A DNA stretch of 45,574 nucleotides from Planctomycetaceae bacterium (GTDB taxonomy: Bacteria > Planctomycetota > Phycisphaerae > Phycisphaerales > SM1A02): NCBI GenBank assembly GCA_021297815.1, contig JAJTGK010000018.1:1-45574 (forward strand). Reading direction: 5' to 3'. The notes under the pieces are model-generated. The model had not been told where the DNA came from and ran no database searches. It was given only the letters and a program-made list of their open reading frames with translations. The position numbers and the translations under genes are program-made. This document shows positions 8,656-17,036 of this stretch, in pieces (the first letter of the stretch is position 1; every line of letters begins with the position of its first letter).

Positions 8656-10176
8656 TCAGAGTCCGTAAAGCGGGCGGAGCTTGCCCTCGAGGTGCCGCAT
8701 GAGGGGCTCGGCCGAAAGCGGCTTGCCCGTCACCCGCTGGACGAGTTCCGAGGGCGAATAGCGCCTGCCATGCGCGTGGATGTTGCGGTTCAGCCACGCG
8801 CGGAGCTGCGTGAACTCGCCGCGTGCGAATCCGTCGACGAGGCCTGGCATCTCCGCGCACGCCGCCTCGAAGAGCTGCGAGGCGTACAGGTTCCCGAGCG
8901 TGTAGGTCGGGAAGTAGCCCATGGCGCCCATCGACCAGTGGATGTCCTGCAGGCAGCCGCGGCGGTCGTCGGGCACATCGAGTCCGAGGAGGTCCTTGTA
9001 GAGACGGTTCCAGACGCTCGGGATCCCCTCGACCTCGAGGTCGCCCTTGATGACCGCGCGCTCGATCTGGAAGCGCACCATCACATGCAGGTTGTAGGTC
9101 GCCTCGTCGGCCTCGACGCGGATGAATCCGGGCTCGACGATGTTTGCGGCGCCGTAGAGCTCGTCGAGCGAGAAGCGCGACGCATCGGCGCCGATGACCG
9201 CGGAAAGCTGCGGCGCGAGCCAGGCCCAGAACGCCCTGCTGCGCCCGACCTGGTTCTCCCACATGCGGCTCTGGCTCTCGTGGATGCCAAGCGACACGCT
9301 TTCACCCAGCGGCGTGCCGATGCGGGCGAACGGAAGCCCCTGCTCGTAGATCGCGTGACCCGACTCGTGCATGGTCGAGCCGAGCGCGTCGTTGACGCAG
9401 CGCTCGTTGTAGCGCGTCGTCATGCGCACATCGTTGCAGTGCGTGCCGCCGCAGAACGGGTGCGTCGAGCGGTCGAGCCGCCCGCGGTTGAAGTCGAAGC
9501 CGATGCGTTCGGCGACGAAGCGCGACAGGGCCTCCTGGCGCTCGATCGGAACGAAGAAGTCGTTGAACGCGTTCGAGGGACCCCGCTTCGACGCCGCGAG
9601 TTCGGCGACGAGCTTCTGCAGGCGAGGCCTGAGCGGATCGAACACCCCCGCCACATAGGCGGCCGTGCAGCCCGGCTCGTAGAGGTCGGCGAGCGCATCC
9701 CATGGCTCGCCGCCCGCGGCGTATCCGTAGCAATCGGCCTGCTTTCGCAGGAGCGCCACGAGCTTCGCAAGCCACGGCGCGAAGCGCTTGAAGTCGCTTG
9801 CCGCGCGCGCCTCGGCCCATTCGTGCTTCGCCATGCTCGAGACGCGTGCCATCTCCTCGACAAGCGACGCAGGCAGCTTGGTCGCCTTGCCGTAGTCGCG
9901 CCGGGCCTCTCGCACGAGCGCGACGGTCTCGGGGTCCGCCATGGCCGCGCCGTCGGACTCCACCGCCGCGATCAGGTCGCCCCGCTCGCGCGAGCTGTTG
10001 CGCTCGTGGACCATGCGCGCCACGAGCGCCTGCTGACGCGCGCGCCACTCGAGGCCGCCCGAGGGCATGGTGGTTTCCTGGTCCCAGTCGAGCAGGTTGT
10101 TCGTGGTGGCGAGAAGCGCCGACTCCTGCATGTGGGAGACGAGCGCGTCGAGCGGTGAGGTGGCGATGGCGGACAT
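8656..10176 (-). CDS. M32-family metallocarboxypeptidase
   Basis: Zinc-dependent carboxypeptidase of the thermostable Taq carboxypeptidase family (M32), releasing C-terminal residues from peptides in the cytoplasm. The 506-residue length is standard. The zinc motif HESGH is at residues 270-274, followed by AIYEQGL; the family motif DVRMTTRY is at 249-256, HPFCGG at 239-244, and the later HESQSRMWENQVGRS segment is present. ATG 10176 is preceded on the minus strand by AGAGGAG, a good ribosome site, 6 nt before the start; TAGGAT at 10218-10213 could be its -10. No signal peptide is seen. It is flanked upstream by a terminator belonging to the next gene. Confidence 0.94.
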   Translation of the reverse strand: MSAIATSPLDALVSHMQESALLATTNNLLDWDQETTMPSGGLEWRARQQALVARMVHERNSSRERGDLIAAVESDGAAMADPETVALVREARRDYGKATKLPASLVEEMARVSSMAKHEWAEARAASDFKRFAPWLAKLVALLRKQADCYGYAAGGEPWDALADLYEPGCTAAYVAGVFDPLRPRLQKLVAELAASKRGPSNAFNDFFVPIERQEALSRFVAERIGFDFNRGRLDRSTHPFCGGTHCNDVRMTTRYNERCVNDALGSTMHESGHAIYEQGLPFARIGTPLGESVSLGIHESQSRMWENQVGRSRAFWAWLAPQLSAVIGADASRFSLDELYGAANIVEPGFIRVEADEATYNLHVMVRFQIERAVIKGDLEVEGIPSVWNRLYKDLLGLDVPDDRRGCLQDIHWSMGAMGYFPTYTLGNLYASQLFEAACAEMPGLVDGFARGEFTQLRAWLNRNIHAHGRRYSPSELVQRVTGKPLSAEPLMRHLEGKLRPLYGL

Positions 10177-10233
10177 GGATGCTCCTCTTCCGCGGCGATG
10201 CGCGGGGCGCTCATCCTACGCGGCGGAACGGCG

Positions 10234-10269
10234 GAAAAAGAACAGGGCGCGCCCAGAAGGCGCGCCCTG
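10234..10269 (-). terminator. Rho-independent terminator of the DUF1573-ankyrin gene
   Basis: An 11-bp perfect stem, CAGGGCGCGCC / GGCGCGCCCTG with a 5-nt loop, is followed on the minus strand by TTCTTTTT. It begins 19 bp after the stop codon at 10289. Confidence 0.85.
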
Positions 10270-10288
10270 CGAAACTCAGGTTTCGAGA

Positions 10289-11977
10289 TCAGCCGTTCGA
10301 CTTCGGCGCCGGGCTGACCGGCTTCAGGATCTCGATCAGGCGGGTCTTGTCGCCCGTCGTGCGGTTCATCGCGTGATCGAGGGCCGTCCAGCCCTTGTCA
10401 TCGGTGGCCGCGGGGTCGACCTTGGCATCGATCAGGATCTGGACCTTGTCGGGCGAACCGCTCATCGCCGCGAGGTGCAGCGCGTTCTGGCCGAGCTTGT
10501 TCTTCGCCTTGAGGTCGGCACCTGCCGAAATCAGGATCTTGAGGCTGTCGGCCTTGCCCGTGCGCGCGCCGCGGAGAAGCGGCGTGTCGCCCGTCTGCTT
10601 GTCGGCCGCGTTCAGGTCGGCGCCCGACTTCACGAGGATGTCGACGGTCTGCGCCTGGCCGAGGCCCGCCGCCCAGATGAGCGGGGTCCAGCCGTTGTCG
10701 TCGATCGCCTTGACCTCGGCGCCCTTCGAGATCAGGAACGCGACGGTCTCGGGCTTGCCGAAACCAGCTGCCCAGAGGAGCGGGCTCGACTTGATCTGGT
10801 CGCGGGCGTTCACATTCGCGCCCTTCTCGACGAGGAACCGCACCGACTCGAGGTTGGTCTCGACGGCCGACCAGAGCGGAGTACGGCCCTGGCGGTCGGC
10901 GATGTTCGGATCTGCCTTCGCGGCGACGAGCGCCTCCATGACGGGCGTGGTGCCGAGCTTCGCGGCCCAGTGCAGCGCCGTGCGCTGGCCAGCCTTGTCG
11001 CGCTCGTTTACATCGACACCCGTGGCGAGCTCCGCGCTGACCTTCGCGAGGTCGCCCGAACGGACGGCGGTGATGAGTGCCGTGGTCGCAGGGCCCTGCG
11101 GGGTCTTCGGCGCCTCGGGCGGACGGGTCTCGCCTGCAGCAAGTGCGCGCTTCACAAGGAGCGTGAGGCTCGGAGCCTTCTCATTGTCGGTGACGAACAT
11201 GATCTTCGGCTGACGCCCCGCGGCTTCCCACGCGGTCCAGTCGATGGTCAGCACATGCTTGGTCGCCGCCTCGGTGGGCGGGTTCTTGAGGACGGGCGGC
11301 TGCACATCGGTGACCTTGAAGGCCTTGCCTTCGGTCGACTCGAGCACGACCTGTCCGCCTGCCGACTTCGCGGCTTCCTCCGCGGGAGCCTCGATGAGGT
11401 CGGGCACCATCGTGACATACGCCACGACATCGCCCTCGACCGTCAGCGTGACGGGCGCGTGGTTCTCGATCTGGAAGGTGACCTTCTTCGAGAGCTTGAT
11501 GCCCTGCTTCGTGCCGGGCTTGAGCGTGATCTCGGCCTCGCCGAAACCTCCTGGCGGAATCGGGTCCTTGGGGAAGGTCGGCGTGGTGCAGCCGCAGCCC
11601 GGGATCGCCTTGGTGATGCGGATCGGCTCGGTGTGCACATTCTTGATCTTGATCTTCACCGTCTCGGCGATGTCGGAGATCATCTCGCCCATGTCCGCGA
11701 TCGGCGGATCGAACTCGATGACGGGCTTCTCGTTCGGCGGAACGAAGTTCTCGGGGCGCGTCTCGCTCGGCTGCGGCTGCTGCGGCGAGAGCAGCTCGCG
11801 AACGCCGGGCTTCGCCTGATCGGGCGAAGCCCCAGGGCCGCCCTTGATCGGCACGCCTGCGGGGGTCGCGGGTGCGGCCTTCGGCTTCGCATCCTGTGCG
11901 AGCGCCGTCGGAGCGACGGCGACGGAAAGCGCCACGGAGGCGCAGGTGACGAGCGAGATCAGTCGGTCGAATCGCAT
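10289..11977 (-). CDS. Exported DUF1573 plus ankyrin-repeat protein
   Basis: A 562-residue protein with a signal peptide (residues 1-28, ending near PTALAQ), a proline- and alanine-rich linker, a DUF1573 domain (about 85-205), a middle region of about 150 residues and eight C-terminal ankyrin repeats. The DUF1573 part is recognised from the immunoglobulin-like strand pattern, the PGCGCTTPTF cysteine motif and the PGGFGEAEITLKP stretch. The repeats show the usual TPLxxAA...G core (HWAAKLG, LWAAGFG, LIWAAGLG, LHLAAMSG). Ankyrin arrays bind proteins, so an extracytoplasmic scaffold role is likely, but no function is known. ATG 11977 is set by the strong ribosome site AAGGAAAG before it and by the signal peptide starting there; upstream codons in frame are less plausible. 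Confidence 0.85.
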   Translation of the reverse strand: MRFDRLISLVTCASVALSVAVAPTALAQDAKPKAAPATPAGVPIKGGPGASPDQAKPGVRELLSPQQPQPSETRPENFVPPNEKPVIEFDPPIADMGEMISDIAETVKIKIKNVHTEPIRITKAIPGCGCTTPTFPKDPIPPGGFGEAEITLKPGTKQGIKLSKKVTFQIENHAPVTLTVEGDVVAYVTMVPDLIEAPAEEAAKSAGGQVVLESTEGKAFKVTDVQPPVLKNPPTEAATKHVLTIDWTAWEAAGRQPKIMFVTDNEKAPSLTLLVKRALAAGETRPPEAPKTPQGPATTALITAVRSGDLAKVSAELATGVDVNERDKAGQRTALHWAAKLGTTPVMEALVAAKADPNIADRQGRTPLWSAVETNLESVRFLVEKGANVNARDQIKSSPLLWAAGFGKPETVAFLISKGAEVKAIDDNGWTPLIWAAGLGQAQTVDILVKSGADLNAADKQTGDTPLLRGARTGKADSLKILISAGADLKAKNKLGQNALHLAAMSGSPDKVQILIDAKVDPAATDDKGWTALDHAMNRTTGDKTRLIEILKPVSPAPKSNG

Positions 11978-12187
11978 GGATCTTTCCTTGCTGGTCGGAA
12001 CGGCCTTGGCGCGCGACGGTTTGGCGGCCAAGGCTGGGGCCTCGCCCCGGGGAGAGCCTGTATCGGACTCCTGAACCGTCGAGTTGCAACAGAGTTGAAG
12101 CGAGAAGCGATTCTAGCGGCAACTTTCGCGATCGCTGCGCCGCCAACCTGCCGACCGATACACTCCCCGACTTCACCGAGCCCTCTC

Positions 12188-13390
12188 ATGACCACCGAAA
12201 GCCTTCCTGAGCACATCGACCGCCCCACCCTCCGCAGGGTTCACCCTGTTCCCTTGCAGAAGGACAACCAGGTGTTTCTCGGACTCCGCGATCCGATGAT
12301 GCTCACAGAGCAGACGATGGTCGTTCCGCCGCCTGCGTTCCAGGTGATGCAACTCTTCAACGGCGAGCGGTCGCTTTCGGAGATCGCGCAGCAGGTCGGC
12401 ATGGCCGATGTGAAGCCGCTGCAGGAGCTTGCCGCGAAGCTCGACGAGTTCGGCCTGCTCTGGGGCCCGACCTCCGAGGCGCTGGAAGACAAGAAGAAGG
12501 CCGCGCTCTATGGCGCGGGCGCCTTTCCTGCGCTCGCGACGCGCGCCCTCGGCGACGACCCGGCCAAGATCCGCGAGCAGCTCGAGAAGTGGCTCGACGA
12601 GGCGGAGGACGCCGAGATCGACGAGCCGATCGCGGGCATCGTGACCACGCATCTCGAGTTCCAGCGCGGCTATCCCGTGTATGCCGCAAGCTACCGAACG
12701 ATCGCCAAGGGCCCGAAGCCCGACCGCATCGTGATCCTCGGCTCGAACCACCAGGGCCTCGGCGACGGCGTGGTGGTGTCGGACCTCTCGTTCGGTTCGC
12801 CGCTCGGAACGATGCCTGTCGACGCGCAGGTCGTCGGTGAACTCAAGAAGCGCAGCGGCGATGCGTTGTTCAAGGACATCCTCGACCACCTGCCCGAGCA
12901 CTCGATCCAGGTGCAGATCCTTTGGGCGCAGCACCTGTTCGGCGATGTGCCTGTGGTCGCCGCACTCGTGCCTGACCCGAATGTCCCGCTCATCGCAGAC
13001 GACGGTGCGCGGCTCGGCACCGACCAGTTCATCGCCGTGATGGCGGAGTCGCTCGCCGCTGTCGGTGGCCGCACCCTCTTCATCGCAAGCGCGAATCTCT
13101 CGGGCGCCGGCCCTGCCTATGGCGAGCCTGCCCCCGTCAACGACCAGCGGCGCCGCGACATCGAGAAGCACGACCGCGAGATGCTGCGTGCCTTCATCTC
13201 CAGCGCCGAAGGCCTCGCCGCGGCGCTGAAGGAGAACCGCAACCCCACGCGCTGGGGCGGCGTCGGCCCGATGTACGCCGCCGCGAAGCTCGCGAATCCC
13301 TCGTCGATCGAGCTCCTCGACTATCGTCAGGCGGTCGATGACCAGGGCTCGGTGCTCGTGTCCAGCGCGTCGATGGCGCTCCTCGCCTGA
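12188..13390 (+). CDS. Memo-like protein (AmmeMemoRadiSam system B family) with an N-terminal helix-turn-helix-like domain
   Basis: The C-terminal part (about residues 148-400) matches the Memo family, which shares a fold with class III extradiol dioxygenases. Visible landmarks are THLEFQRGYPVYA (154-166), ILGSNHQG (183-190) and EHSIQVQIL (237-245), which correspond to the family's histidine-bearing loops. The segment that is usually SSDxxH is replaced by SANLSGAG, so part of the metal site has been lost. Residues about 20-93 form a separate small domain (RDPMMLTEQT...LSEIAQQVG...KLDEFGLLWG) like PqqD or winged-helix folds. No AMMECR1 or radical SAM partner is adjacent. dtd starts 5 nt after the stop. 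TACACT at 12159-12164 could be its -10 box, giving a leader of about 18 nt. Confidence 0.75.
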   Translation: MTTESLPEHIDRPTLRRVHPVPLQKDNQVFLGLRDPMMLTEQTMVVPPPAFQVMQLFNGERSLSEIAQQVGMADVKPLQELAAKLDEFGLLWGPTSEALEDKKKAALYGAGAFPALATRALGDDPAKIREQLEKWLDEAEDAEIDEPIAGIVTTHLEFQRGYPVYAASYRTIAKGPKPDRIVILGSNHQGLGDGVVVSDLSFGSPLGTMPVDAQVVGELKKRSGDALFKDILDHLPEHSIQVQILWAQHLFGDVPVVAALVPDPNVPLIADDGARLGTDQFIAVMAESLAAVGGRTLFIASANLSGAGPAYGEPAPVNDQRRRDIEKHDREMLRAFISSAEGLAAALKENRNPTRWGGVGPMYAAAKLANPSSIELLDYRQAVDDQGSVLVSSASMALLA

Positions 13391-13395
13391 CCGTC

Positions 13396-13839
13396 ATGAT
13401 CGCGGTCGCCCAGCGCTGCTCGCGCGGTTTGGTCACCGTCGGTGGCGAACGCGTCGGCGCGCTCGCGGACCGTGGCGGGCTCGTGGTGCTCGTGGGCGTC
13501 GAGACGGGCGATGGCTCGGCCAATGCGCGCAAGATGGGCGAGAAGCTCGCGAAGCTCCGCGTCTTCGAGGATGCCGCGGGCAAGATGAACCTCGCCGTCG
13601 GCGATGTGGGCGGAAGCGTGCTCGTCGTGAGTCAATTCACGCTTGCGGGCGACTGCTCGGGCGGCAACCGTCCCAGCTTCATCGCGGCGGCGCGCCCCGA
13701 GCAGGCCGAGCCGCTCGTGCAGGAAGTGGTCGAGACGATCCGTTCGCTTGGGCTGCATGTCGAGACGGGCCGCTTCCGCACCGAGATGAAGGTCGATCTC
13801 GTGAACGATGGGCCTGTCACGCTGATCCTGCGGACCTGA
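13396..13839 (+). CDS. dtd: D-aminoacyl-tRNA deacylase
   Basis: Cytoplasmic proofreading enzyme that hydrolyses D-amino acids mis-attached to tRNA. The 147-residue protein has the two diagnostic motifs: SQFTLAGD (about residues 79-86) and the NDGPVT stretch near the C-terminus (about 138-143), plus the typical N-terminus MIAVAQRCSRGLVTV. ATG 13396 is 5 nt after the Memo-like gene, so the two are probably cotranscribed. It converges with the uracil-DNA glycosylase gene, with only 5 bp between the stop codons and no visible terminator there. Confidence 0.95.
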   Translation: MIAVAQRCSRGLVTVGGERVGALADRGGLVVLVGVETGDGSANARKMGEKLAKLRVFEDAAGKMNLAVGDVGGSVLVVSQFTLAGDCSGGNRPSFIAAARPEQAEPLVQEVVETIRSLGLHVETGRFRTEMKVDLVNDGPVTLILRT

Positions 13840-13844
13840 GGCGG

Positions 13845-14858
13845 TCAGCGCCGCGCGGGCGCCTCGCGCCCGAGGAGCACCAGAACCTGCTTGAGGTCCT
13901 CCCAGACCTGGCGCCGCGTCTCAGGGGTGTAGTTGCGCAAGAGATACGCGGGATGGAAGGTCGGCATCACGGGGATCTCAAGCGCCCCGTCGCGTGCGGC
14001 TTCGCCGTGACACTCGAGGCGGAGCGAGCCGAAGATGCCGCGCAGGCGAGTGATGCCGAGCTCGCTCGCCAGCAACAGCTTCGTCGCGGGGCCGCCGAGC
14101 GTGACGATCGCCTTCGGTCGAATCACCTCGATCTGGGCAAGCAGGTACGGGCCGCACTGCTCGATCTCATGGCGCAGAGGAGTGCGGTTCTCGGGGGGGC
14201 GGCTCTTGAGCACATTCGCGATGTAGACATCGTCGCGACGCATGCCCATCGCGGCGATCATCTCATCGAGCTTCTCGCCCGCGCGGCCGACGAACGGCCT
14301 GCCCAGACGGTCTTCGGTCTCGCCCGGCGCCTCGCCGACGAAGACGATCTCGGCCTCGGGATTGCCCTCGCCGAAGACGAGCCGCGTGTGCGCGGTGGCC
14401 GTCGTGCAGTGCGGGCACTGCGCCGCGTGCGCGCTGGCGAGCGCTTCAAGCCGTTCGGACTTCGCCCCAGCGGAAGGCGCGTGAACGCTCTCGACGATGC
14501 GCACGGGCTCCTCAGCCACCTCAGCCGAAGGCGGCGGCGGCGCGGTGTACCGATGCACGCGTTCCGAGACCGCGTCTGCTTGCAACGCAGCCTCTGCCGA
14601 AGAGCGCGGCGGCGCGCTCGTCGCCGCGCGTGAGGCGACAGGCGTGCTCGAGAAGATGTCCGCCTCGAATCCGCGACGCGGCGTCGGCGCGGAATCCCGC
14701 GAGGCCGCGCCTGCAGGGCTCGCGGTTGACTGAGCGGCTTGCAGGGCGGCTTCCTGCGGCGCCGCCGCATGGGAACCCCTGGGAAGCAGAACCTCCTCCA
14801 CGCCGAGGAGGAGGTCGGTCTCGACCTCGAGCCTTCCGCGTCGGAGGAGGTTCGTCAT
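13845..14858 (-). CDS. Family 4 type uracil-DNA glycosylase with long N-terminal linker
   Basis: Removes uracil from DNA at the start of base-excision repair; family 4 enzymes carry a 4Fe-4S cluster. The catalytic part (about residues 145-335) shows CPHC (147-150), LVFGEG, VGEAPGETED, GRPFVGRAG, NVLKSRPPENR and HPAYLLRN. Three of the four expected cluster cysteines are present (CPHC and EIEQC), but the one in the NvvKcRPP motif is serine here. The first 140 residues are alanine-, proline- and serine-rich, probably disordered, apart from a short opening. The 337-residue length exceeds the usual 200-220 because of this. The DUF2617 gene is 29 nt upstream on the same strand, so they may share a transcript. 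Confidence 0.88.
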   Translation of the reverse strand: MTNLLRRGRLEVETDLLLGVEEVLLPRGSHAAAPQEAALQAAQSTASPAGAASRDSAPTPRRGFEADIFSSTPVASRAATSAPPRSSAEAALQADAVSERVHRYTAPPPPSAEVAEEPVRIVESVHAPSAGAKSERLEALASAHAAQCPHCTTATAHTRLVFGEGNPEAEIVFVGEAPGETEDRLGRPFVGRAGEKLDEMIAAMGMRRDDVYIANVLKSRPPENRTPLRHEIEQCGPYLLAQIEVIRPKAIVTLGGPATKLLLASELGITRLRGIFGSLRLECHGEAARDGALEIPVMPTFHPAYLLRNYTPETRRQVWEDLKQVLVLLGREAPARR

Positions 14859-14887
14859 CTCTCAGCCAGCTCCCGTTTGGACCGAGC

Positions 14888-15601
14888 TCAGCGCTTCGGA
14901 CGGATCGAACCCTTTGCAGGAGCCGTCTTCGACGGATCCTTCTTCTTCACGGGAACGATCTGGATCATCGACTGCGTGCGGAGCACGAGACCGCAGTCCG
15001 AGCGCAGGTGGAAGCCCTGGATGTGCACCTCGTTGCGGAAGTGCTGCAGATCGATGAGCGAGAGGTTCGGCTTGCCCGAGGCGTCGGTCCACGCCGAGTA
15101 GAGCGAGTCGTTCTCGCGCGCGTGCTGCATCATCTCCTTGTAGGTGCCGAGGTACAGGTGGTCGCTCAGCGTCTCGGTCTGCATGGTGGCCATGTAGACG
15201 AGGTTCTCGGCGACCTTCTCTTCGAAGTCGCGCTCTCCGGCGCACGGCAGCGCCGTGATGAGCCCGCGGTCGGGAATCTGGTCGATGTGCTCGACCACGA
15301 CTTCGCTCATGCAGAAGCCGTTGAGCGTGAAGCGCACGCTATGGCCGCCCTTGAAGATCCAACCCTCGGTCTCGTAGTCGGCGTGCGGAACCCGCTGGCG
15401 CGACTCGATGCCGAAGAACTCGGGGTGGAGTGCCTTTCGGAACGCGAGGAGGTGGTAGTTCTGCAGGCTCGTCGCCCGACTGCCACCTGAAGAACCGAGC
15501 GCGCTCACGGCGCCCGAGAGTGCGCCTGATGCGCCTTCGTTGCCCAGGTTGGAGTGATGACCGCCCGATGCGTCGGCTGAACCGTGACCTTCGTTGCTCA
15601 T
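14888..15601 (-). CDS. DUF2617-like protein
   Basis: A 237-residue soluble protein without signal peptide. Residues about 55-130 resemble DUF2617: ALHPEFFGIESRQRV, then GGHSVRFTLNGFCMSEVVVE. The function of the family is unknown. The N-terminus is glycine- and serine-rich, and the C-terminus is lysine-rich (VKKKDPSK), suggesting flexible tails. Upstream (15602-15895) I find no convincing gene; a minus-strand TATCCC 15 nt before the ATG could be a weak -10 box. UDG follows 29 nt downstream, so a link to nucleic-acid metabolism is possible but only by position. The family assignment rests on pattern memory and is moderate. Confidence 0.6.
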   Translation of the reverse strand: MSNEGHGSADASGGHHSNLGNEGASGALSGAVSALGSSGGSRATSLQNYHLLAFRKALHPEFFGIESRQRVPHADYETEGWIFKGGHSVRFTLNGFCMSEVVVEHIDQIPDRGLITALPCAGERDFEEKVAENLVYMATMQTETLSDHLYLGTYKEMMQHARENDSLYSAWTDASGKPNLSLIDLQHFRNEVHIQGFHLRSDCGLVLRTQSMIQIVPVKKKDPSKTAPAKGSIRPKR

Positions 15602-15895
15602 AGAGGGGATTGGCGTGGGATAGGCTTCGTTGCCATTCGCGATTGCGTCGGGCCTTCTTGCCGCGGACAGACCCCTAGGGCCCTTGTCGTTGGCGCACCG
15701 ACGAACCCGAGCGCTGCCGCTGCCATGCGGGTTCTGCGCTCCAGCTGCGACGACCGCCGCAGCCGTCCAAGGGTGGTCCTTGGAGAGGCGCGTATCTTTG
15801 CGGCTTCCGCGGTGAAGGCAAGCGAAAAAGCACGGCTTTGCGGGGAAGAGCCGAGAACTTCGCTCGAATCACGGCCGAGAAGGTGATCGTCCGGT

Positions 15896-15937
15896 GCAAA
15901 AGGGCGGACGGCCCAAGGCGTTGACCTTGGGCCGTCC
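15896..15937 (-). terminator. rnpB terminator
   Basis: A perfect 13-bp stem (15906-15918 with 15925-15937) around a 6-nt loop, followed on the minus strand by CCCTTTTGC, just after the RNase P RNA 3' end. Confidence 0.85.
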
Positions 15938-15942
15938 ATGCT

Positions 15943-16340
<398 letters not shown>

Positions 16341-16342
16341 CA

Positions 16343-16371
16343 AGTGTAGCAGCGGCTTGGGAGTGGGCCAA
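16343..16371 (-). promoter_or_regulatory. rnpB promoter
   Basis: Minus strand: TTGGCC (16371-16366), 17-nt spacer, TACACT (16348-16343) preceded by TGC. It places the transcription start at about 16336, within a few bases of the predicted RNase P RNA 5' end. Confidence 0.7.
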
Positions 16372-16377
16372 AGGGCC

Positions 16378-16405
16378 TTGAAGAACCGCGCGGATTCCGT
16401 ACAAT
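16378..16405 (+). promoter_or_regulatory. rplU promoter
   Basis: TTGAAG (16378-16383), 16-nt spacer, TACAAT (16400-16405). The resulting leader of about 65 nt is divergent from rnpB; the two -35 regions are only 6 bp apart. Confidence 0.7.
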
Positions 16406-16411
16406 CTCCGA

Positions 16412-16477
16412 TTCTCCCCACCGCCGCAGATGCGGCGAGGTTGGAGAGCCTCTCAGCAACAGAAGGAACAGCGAGCC
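16412..16477 (+). promoter_or_regulatory. Structured rplU leader
   Basis: Two hairpins can be drawn: CGCCGC / GCGGCG (16422-16427 with 16432-16437, loop AGAT) and GTTG-GAGA / TCTC-CAAC (16440-16447 with 16451-16460, two-base bulge). The ribosome site AGAAGGA follows. Ribosomal protein leaders are often autoregulated; that role is an inference here. Confidence 0.4.
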
Positions 16478-16795
16478 ATGTACGCGATCATCGAAGACAG
16501 CGGCACCCAGATCAAGGTTCAGAAGGGCGACGTCATCGACATCGACCTGCGCGATGCGGCGGATGGATCGACCATCACCTTCGATCGCGTGCTCGCCGTG
16601 GGCGACTCGGGCGGTTCGGCGGCCAAGATCGGCCTGCCGTATGTCTCGGGCGCGTCGGTGACCGCGAAGGTCGTCGGCGAGGCCGATGGCCCGAAGGTGC
16701 TCGTCGGCAAGTACAAGCGCCGCAAGGGCTATCGCAAGACGATCGGCCACCGTCAGCACTACACGCGCATCGAAGTGCTCGAGATCAAGGGTTGA
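16478..16795 (+). CDS. rplU: 50S ribosomal protein L21
   Basis: Large-subunit ribosomal protein that binds 23S rRNA. The 105-residue protein begins MYAIIEDSGTQIKVQKGD, a typical L21 N-terminus, and has the C-terminal signature VGKYKRRKGYRKTIGHRQHYT. ATG 16478 is preceded by AGAAGGA at the right distance; longer starts run into the promoter and leader. Unusually, the L27 gene (rpmA), the common downstream partner, is not here: the next 240 bp hold only a tandem repeat and a terminator. The stop codon TGA is itself the first three bases of the 14-bp tandem repeat. Confidence 0.96.
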   Translation: MYAIIEDSGTQIKVQKGDVIDIDLRDAADGSTITFDRVLAVGDSGGSAAKIGLPYVSGASVTAKVVGEADGPKVLVGKYKRRKGYRKTIGHRQHYTRIEVLEIKG

Positions 16796-16871
16796 TCATC
16801 GAGGGCTGATCATCGAGGGCTGATCATCGAGGGCTGATCATCGAGGGCTGATCATCGAGGGCTGATCATCG
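16793..16871 (+). repeat. 14-bp tandem repeat, 5.6 copies, beginning at the rplU stop codon
   Basis: Five perfect copies of TGATCATCGAGGGC plus nine bases of a sixth, in head-to-tail order. Each unit opens with the palindrome TGATCA. The first TGA is the rplU stop codon, so the array forms the 5' part of the 3' untranslated region. Unit length is not a multiple of three. Confidence 0.95.
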
Positions 16872-16964
16872 CAGATCGATTGATCAGGCCGCGCTCGCGG
16901 CAACCGATTCCCCGCGCGCTCGGGGACGAATCGCGAGACACGAGCCAATGACGAAAGAACCGTG

Positions 16965-16998
16965 AGCGAGGCCGCACTTGCGGCCTCGCTTCCTTTTT
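16965..16998 (+). terminator. rplU terminator
   Basis: An 11-bp stem AGCGAGGCCGC / GCGGCCTCGCT with loop ACTT is followed by TCCTTTTT. It lies 170 bp after the rplU stop codon and ends 39 bp before the convergent gene's stop. The bases between the tandem repeat and this hairpin hold no gene, only a small CCCCG/CGGGG hairpin. Confidence 0.85.
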
Positions 16999-17036
16999 CC
17001 GCTCACTCGCGCAGCGCTGCGTCGCGATGCTGGCCG

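Noticed and set aside
16793-16871. CRISPR array
   Set aside because: Units are only 14 bp and have no spacers between them; it is a simple tandem repeat. No cas genes are present in the window.
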